Source of the DNA: Pilimelia terevasa
GTDB taxonomy: Bacteria > Actinomycetota > Actinomycetes > Mycobacteriales > Micromonosporaceae
DNA: 64,000 bases
Direction of reading: 5' to 3'
Assembly: GCF_014647915.1 (NCBI RefSeq)
Contig: NZ_BMQC01000002.1
Span: forward strand, 248,001 to 312,000
Positions 60,186 to 64,000 of this stretch are shown in pieces. The first letter of the stretch is position 1; each line of letters starts with the position of its first letter. The notes under the pieces were generated by a model that was given only the letters and a program-made list of their open reading frames with translations, was not told where the DNA came from and did no database searches. Made by a program: the position numbers and the translations under genes.

Positions 60186-60506
60186 TCAGGCGCCGCGCCA
60201 GTCCGGGACCGAGCTGGCCAGTCGGGAGTCGACCTGGACGAACAGTTCGCGCAGTTCGCCCACCAGGTGGGGACGGCGTTCCAGGACGCGCTCCAGCCGG
60301 ATCCGCCACGCGTCGGCCTCGGTCAGCCGCGCGTCGTAGTGCCGCGGGTACACCACCCGGTGCCGCGTCTGGGCCAGCGCCCGGCGGTAGTCGGGGCCGA
60401 GCAGCCGGTTGACCTGCTCGACGAGCCAGACGTAGTGCGCGCCGGTCTCACTGGCGGTGACGAACGCGCGCGCGGCACCCCAGGCCAACGCAGGAGGTGT
60501 GGTCAT
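60186..60506 (-). CDS. Small helical protein of unknown function
   Basis: 106 residues from ATG 60506 with GGAGAGGG upstream. Mostly helix with many aromatic and basic residues: PPALAWGAARAFVTASETGAHYVWLVEQVNRLLGPDYRRALAQTRHRVVYPRHYDARLTEADAWRIRLERVLERRPHLVGELRELFVQVDSRLA. I do not recognise a family. The strong ribosome site and conserved-looking codon use argue that it is real. It stands between the subtilase and a secreted His-rich protein. Confidence 0.6.
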   Translation of the reverse strand: MTTPPALAWGAARAFVTASETGAHYVWLVEQVNRLLGPDYRRALAQTRHRVVYPRHYDARLTEADAWRIRLERVLERRPHLVGELRELFVQVDSRLASSVPDWRGA

Positions 60507-60637
60507 ATGCCCTCTCCATGGTGACGGTCTGTCACCAAGTGTCGGGCACGGCGACCGGCGCGGGCAACGCGCCGAACGGCCGGTTCCCCGACGCCGTCCG
60601 GGCTCCGCCGCGGCGGCGGGAGACGGGGGCGGGGGCG

Positions 60638-61531
60638 TCAGGTGACCATCAGGGTGAAGGCGACCTGGTGGACCTTGCCGGCGACCTGGAACTGGAGGTA
60701 GAGGCGCTGGTCGCCGCGCTCGGCGAACTGCGGGTGGAAGCTGACCACCCCGTCCGCCGGGGGCGCGCCGTTGGCGTTGGCCGGCAGCGGGTGCATGTGC
60801 TGGAGGCGGCCGGTGCGGACCTCGAAGACGGCCAGGTGGGCGTCGGCGTCGAGGTACTTCTCCAACCGCGCCGGCTGGCCGTTCTCGGTGATCTTGAACT
60901 GGAGGGCGCGCTGCTGCCCCACGATCAGGTTGGCGACGCCGTCGGCCCGGGTGACGGTCAGCGTCCCCGAGGTCTGCGCGGGCACCGGCGCCGGTACCGG
61001 GTCGGGGGTGGTGGGGCCGTAGATGGCGAACGGCAGGCCGGTCACGGTCGGGTCGGGCAGCGGGACCCCGGTGCGCCCCTTCGGCACGAACTCGGCGTAC
61101 AGCCGGTACTGGCCGCCGTCGGTGATCGTGACCGGGGTCCGCCACACGCCGCCCGACAGGGTCGGGTGCAGGTGCTGGTAGTGGCTGAAGTCGTCCCGGA
61201 TCACGAACAGGTGCAGCGGCTTGGCGTGGACCGTCTCGAACTCGGCGTGCGGCGTGCCCGCGGGGCCGAGCAGCCGGAAGGCCGTCATGGTGGTGCCCCG
61301 CCGGCTCGGCAGGGTCACCGGCCGCATCACGAAGCCGTCGTAGGCGTCGGAGAGTCCGTCGGTGTTGTAGCGGGCCGACGGCGACGGCGTGGGCCGCGGG
61401 GCCGCCGCCCCGGTGTCGCCGGTGCCGCGGGACTGGAACGCGTAGGTGAGCGAGCCGGCCGTGACGACGGCCGCGACCGCCAGGGCGAGTCGGGCGTACG
61501 GCGGCAGGCTCGTCGCCGGTTTCTCGGACAC
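60638..61531 (-). CDS. Membrane-anchored, His-rich extracytoplasmic protein, possible metal binder
   Basis: 297 residues from GTG 61531 (GAGGAGG upstream). A signal anchor lies at about 13-31 (ARLALAVAAVVTAGSLTYAFQ). The remainder is a pair of beta domains with repeated His motifs: first AKPLHLFVIRDDFSHYQHLHPTLSGGVWRTPVTITDGGQYRLYAEFVPKG, second KYLDADAHLAVFEVRTGRLQHMHPLPA ... VSFHPQFAERGDQRLYLQFQVAGKVHQVAFTLMV. The two halves are clearly related (LHLFVIR...HLHP and AHLAVFEV...HMHP). The clustered His and Met hint at copper or iron binding; this is inference. The neighbouring two-component system may control it. Confidence 0.65.
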   Translation of the reverse strand: MSEKPATSLPPYARLALAVAAVVTAGSLTYAFQSRGTGDTGAAAPRPTPSPSARYNTDGLSDAYDGFVMRPVTLPSRRGTTMTAFRLLGPAGTPHAEFETVHAKPLHLFVIRDDFSHYQHLHPTLSGGVWRTPVTITDGGQYRLYAEFVPKGRTGVPLPDPTVTGLPFAIYGPTTPDPVPAPVPAQTSGTLTVTRADGVANLIVGQQRALQFKITENGQPARLEKYLDADAHLAVFEVRTGRLQHMHPLPANANGAPPADGVVSFHPQFAERGDQRLYLQFQVAGKVHQVAFTLMVT

Positions 61532-61663
61532 GTCGGATCCCTCCTCACCGGGGACACGCGCCGGGACACCGTCCGGTTCGGTCGGCGCGCCGGTGGCGGG
61601 GAGCTGCCGAGTCGGGGAACCGACCGCAGGGGACACGTCGACGGTGCGGGCCGCCCGCCGGAG

Positions 61664-61689
61664 CCCGTAGTGACTGTCGTCACTACGGG
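61664..61689. promoter_or_regulatory. Perfect inverted repeat between the His-rich protein and the histidine kinase gene
   Basis: CCCGTAGTGAC-TGTC-GTCACTACGGG, 11-bp arms with a 4-nt centre. It lies 30 bp after the kinase stop and 132 bp before the start of the His-rich protein gene. It can serve as terminator of the two-component operon or as an operator of the downstream gene; the GTAGTGAC...GTCACTAC symmetry would suit a dimeric regulator. Confidence 0.6.
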
Positions 61690-61718
61690 GTGAGGCTAAT
61701 GATCAACGCGGCGGGTCG

Positions 61719-63260
61719 TCAACCGGCGTCCGCGGACGGCTCGCGCCCGCCCGCGCCGGGGTCGGCGGTGTCGGGCTGCCCCGGCGGGTCGGCCAGCGGG
61801 AGGCGCACGACGAACGCGGTCCGGCCCGGCTCGCTGGTCACCTCGACCGCCCCGGCCAGCGCGTCGACGACGGCCGCCACGATCGACAGGCCCAGGCCGG
61901 TACTGCCGGCGGCCCGCGACCGGGAGCTGTCGCCGCGGGCGAACCGCTCGAAGACGTGCGGCAGCGCCTGCGCGTCGATGCCCGGGCCGCTGTCGGTCAC
62001 CCGGACGACCGCCTCGCGGCCGGCGGCCGCCACGCCGACCTGTACCCGGGTGCCCTCCGGCGTGTGGGTGCGGGCGTTGGCCAGCAGGTTCGCCAGGACC
62101 TGGTGCAGCCGCTGCGGGTCCCCGGTGACGAGCACCGGGGAGCCGGGCAGGTCGAGCTGCCAGTCGTGCCGCGGGCCGGCGGCGTGCGCGTCGCTGACCG
62201 TGTCGACCGCCAGCACGCACAGGTCGACCGGCTCCCGCACCAGCGGCCGGCCCGCGTCGAGGCGAGCCAGCAGCAGCAGGTCCTCGACCAGGCTCGTCAT
62301 CCGCTGCGTCTCCGCGTCGACCCGGCGCAGCATGTGGTCGATCCGCTCCGGGACCGGCCCCGGCTCCCGGCGGGCCAGTTCGGCGTACCCGCGGATGGCG
62401 GCCAGCGGCGTGCGCAGCTCGTGGCTGGCGTCGGCGACGAACCGGCGCACCCGCGTCTCGCTGGCGTGCCTGGCCCGCAGCGCCTCGTCCACGTGGTCGA
62501 GCAGCCGGTTCAGGGCCGACCCGACCTGGCCGACCTCGGTGTGCGGGTCGGTGTCGCGCGCCGCGACCCGTTCGGCGAGTGTCACCTCGCCGCGCTCCAG
62601 CTCCAGCTCCGTCACCCGGGCGGCCGTCGTGGCGACCCGGGCCAGGGGCCGCAGCGCCCGCCGGATCACGTACACGGCGACCAGGCCGGCGGTGAGCACG
62701 GCGGCCAGCGAGAACGCCCCCGCGGCGACCGCCACGGCCAGCAGCGTCGCCTGGGTGTCGGCGAGGCTCAGGCCGGTGACCAGCACCTCGCCGCGCGGGG
62801 TGCGCTGGGCGACCAGCCGGAAGTCCCCGCGGTCGCCCAGCTCGTAGGTGCGCGGCCGGCCGTCGGCGGGCAGGTCGCCCAGCAGCGCGCGCCCCGACTC
62901 GCCGACATCGCGCACGTCGCCGTCGGCGTCGACCACCTGCGCCTCCTCGACCTTGCCGTCGATCAGGCGGGCGGTGAGGGTGCCGGCTCCCTGGCCGCGG
63001 GGGATGTTGAACGGCGGCCGCGGCCGGCCGGGGCGCGGCCCGCTGAGCGCGCCGCTGGCCCGGTTGGCGGCGTTCACGAGCTGGGTGTCGACGCGCGCGT
63101 ACAGGACGCGGTGCAGGATCGCCTCCGTCACCCCGGCGACGGACAGGCAGGCGAGCGCCAGCAGCGCGGTGACCAGTGCGACCAGTCGGGTGCGCAGCGA
63201 ACGCCCCCGCCATCGGCGGGGCTGGCGCGGGCCGGCCTCAGTCGGCGGGCCTGAGGACAT
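61719..63260 (-). CDS. Sensor histidine kinase, OmpR-coupled type
   Basis: 513 residues. Membrane helices at about 24-46 and 173-198 enclose a 125-residue sensor domain outside the cell. HAMP follows, then the dimerisation helix with the phosphorylated His in FVADASHELRTPLAAIRGYAELARRE, and the ATPase domain: N box NLLANARTHTPEG, DSGPGI, FERFARGDSSRS and GLGLSIV. All boxes are intact. The layout matches actinomycete kinases such as CseC or TcrY; the signal is unknown. Its ATG lies 23 nt inside the response regulator gene, so the two are co-translated. Confidence 0.93.
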   Translation of the reverse strand: MSSGPPTEAGPRQPRRWRGRSLRTRLVALVTALLALACLSVAGVTEAILHRVLYARVDTQLVNAANRASGALSGPRPGRPRPPFNIPRGQGAGTLTARLIDGKVEEAQVVDADGDVRDVGESGRALLGDLPADGRPRTYELGDRGDFRLVAQRTPRGEVLVTGLSLADTQATLLAVAVAAGAFSLAAVLTAGLVAVYVIRRALRPLARVATTAARVTELELERGEVTLAERVAARDTDPHTEVGQVGSALNRLLDHVDEALRARHASETRVRRFVADASHELRTPLAAIRGYAELARREPGPVPERIDHMLRRVDAETQRMTSLVEDLLLLARLDAGRPLVREPVDLCVLAVDTVSDAHAAGPRHDWQLDLPGSPVLVTGDPQRLHQVLANLLANARTHTPEGTRVQVGVAAAGREAVVRVTDSGPGIDAQALPHVFERFARGDSSRSRAAGSTGLGLSIVAAVVDALAGAVEVTSEPGRTAFVVRLPLADPPGQPDTADPGAGGREPSADAG

Positions 63261-63969
63261 AGCCAGCCCCGCGCATCGTGTGGATCATCGGCGGCCGGCC
63301 GGCGTCGATCTTCTTGCGCAGGTAAGAGATGTACAGCTCGACCACGTTGGCCTGCCCGCCGAAGTCGTAGTTCCAGACCCGGTCCAGGATCTGCGCCTTG
63401 CTCAGCACCCGGCGCGGGTTGCGCATGAGGTACCGCAGCAGCTCGAACTCCGTGGCGGTCAGCGAGACCGGCACGCCGCCGCGGCGCACCTCCCGGCTGT
63501 CCTCGTCCAGGGTGAGGTCGCCGACCGTCAGCGGCAGGTCGGCGGGCGCCGCCGCGCGGCCGGCCCGGCGGATCAGGCCGCGCAGGCGGGCCACCACCTC
63601 CTCCAGGCTGAACGGCTTGGTCACGTAGTCGTCGCCGCCGGCCGTGATCCCGGCGATCCGGTCCTCGACGGAGTCCCTGGCGGTGAGGAACAGCACCGGC
63701 AGGTCGGGGTGCTCCCCGCGGAGCCGGCGCAGGACCTCCAGCCCGTCCATGTCGGGCAGCATGATGTCCAGGACGACGGCGTCCGGGCGGAACCGGCGTC
63801 CGGCGCGCACGGCGGCGGCGCCGTCCGCGGCCGTCTCCGCGTCCCAGCCCTCGTACCGCACGGCCATCGAGAGCAGCTCGGCGAGGGTGGGTTCGTCGTC
63901 GACGACGAGGACGCGCACCGGCGTGCCGTCCGGCCGGGACAGCGGTGGGCGGGCTGCGGGAGTCGTCAC
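63238..63969 (-). CDS. OmpR/PhoB family response regulator
   Basis: 243 residues from GTG 63969. Receiver domain: VRVLVVDDEPTLAELLSMAVRYEGW (acidic pair), PDAVVLDIMLPDMDGLEVL (phospho-Asp), PVLFLTARD (Thr) and DDYVTKPFSLEEVVARL (Lys). The C-terminal winged helix reads LTVGDLTLDEDSREVRRGGVPVSLTATEFELLRYLMRNPRRVLSKAQILDRVWNYDFGGQANVVELYISYLRKKID with MIHTMRGAGYVLRPAD at the end. It is complete. It is the first gene of the operon with the kinase; its promoter lies at or beyond the window edge. Confidence 0.95.
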   Translation of the reverse strand: MTTPAARPPLSRPDGTPVRVLVVDDEPTLAELLSMAVRYEGWDAETAADGAAAVRAGRRFRPDAVVLDIMLPDMDGLEVLRRLRGEHPDLPVLFLTARDSVEDRIAGITAGGDDYVTKPFSLEEVVARLRGLIRRAGRAAAPADLPLTVGDLTLDEDSREVRRGGVPVSLTATEFELLRYLMRNPRRVLSKAQILDRVWNYDFGGQANVVELYISYLRKKIDAGRPPMIHTMRGAGYVLRPAD

Positions 63970-64000
63970 GGTGGTGATCCGATCTGCGTCGGTCGGTGCC

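Overview
The window is about 74% GC and has the codon use, dense overlapping start/stop signals and GTG starts of a high-GC actinomycete. A complete Gram-positive type flagellar cluster, with no L- or P-ring genes, together with LPXTG, LamG and Trp-rich subtilase surface proteins, points to a zoospore-forming actinomycete, most likely Micromonosporaceae (Actinoplanes or a relative). This is inference; no rRNA or housekeeping marker is present.

Layout. 1-914 (minus): flbD and the start of motA, the tail of the big flagellar operon. 1087-6532: a non-flagellar insert holding a hydrolase-ABC ATPase fusion, its permease, a pentapeptide-repeat protein and two small membrane proteins, closed by a strong terminator. 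6603-16727 (minus): flgE, flgD, fliK, a muralytic enzyme, fliJ, fliI, fliH, fliG, fliF, fliE, flgC, flgB. 16995-19201 (minus): fliT-like, fliS, fliD. 19338-21153 (minus): flagellin and its sigma factor FliA. 21388-25010 (plus): flgN, flgK, flgL, fliW, csrA. 25033-27201: a large glycosyltransferase that may act on flagellin. The parts fit together as FliA transcribing flagellin, FliS/FliW/CsrA controlling it after transcription, and FlgN/FliT/FliS chaperoning the filament-end proteins.

27423-37514 is a cell-surface region: a LamG protein, a PadR-controlled membrane protein, an M23 peptidase, then a SipW-type signal peptidase divergent from an operon of a stalked TasA-like protein, a GAF-GGDEF diguanylate cyclase and a second TasA-like protein. 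This looks like a matrix-fibre system tied to c-di-GMP and is the most interesting locus here. 37628-42317 holds an EAL-HDOD protein, an MBL hydrolase, a DedA-like protein and a holin-like/phosphodiesterase fusion.

42318-45738 is visibly lower in GC and looks acquired: a secreted NucA/NucB-type DNase, a possible inhibitor, and a TPR protein resembling an XRE regulator without its DNA-binding domain. 45509-55592 carries an acyltransferase-SGNH protein, a six-hairpin glycosidase-like protein, an aldehyde dehydrogenase, a GT2 enzyme, an EEP hydrolase, ArfB and an LPXTG protein. 55705-63969 ends the window with a GGDEF-EAL protein, a subtilase with a GGTSW tandem-repeat tail, two small unknowns and an OmpR-type two-component system.

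Regulatory signals visible in the sequence include a sigma-28 promoter and a possible CsrA hairpin in front of flagellin, a 24-nt element shared by flgB and fliA/flgN, a palindromic operator at padR, several perfect hairpin terminators, and an excess of the palindrome GGTACC across the window.
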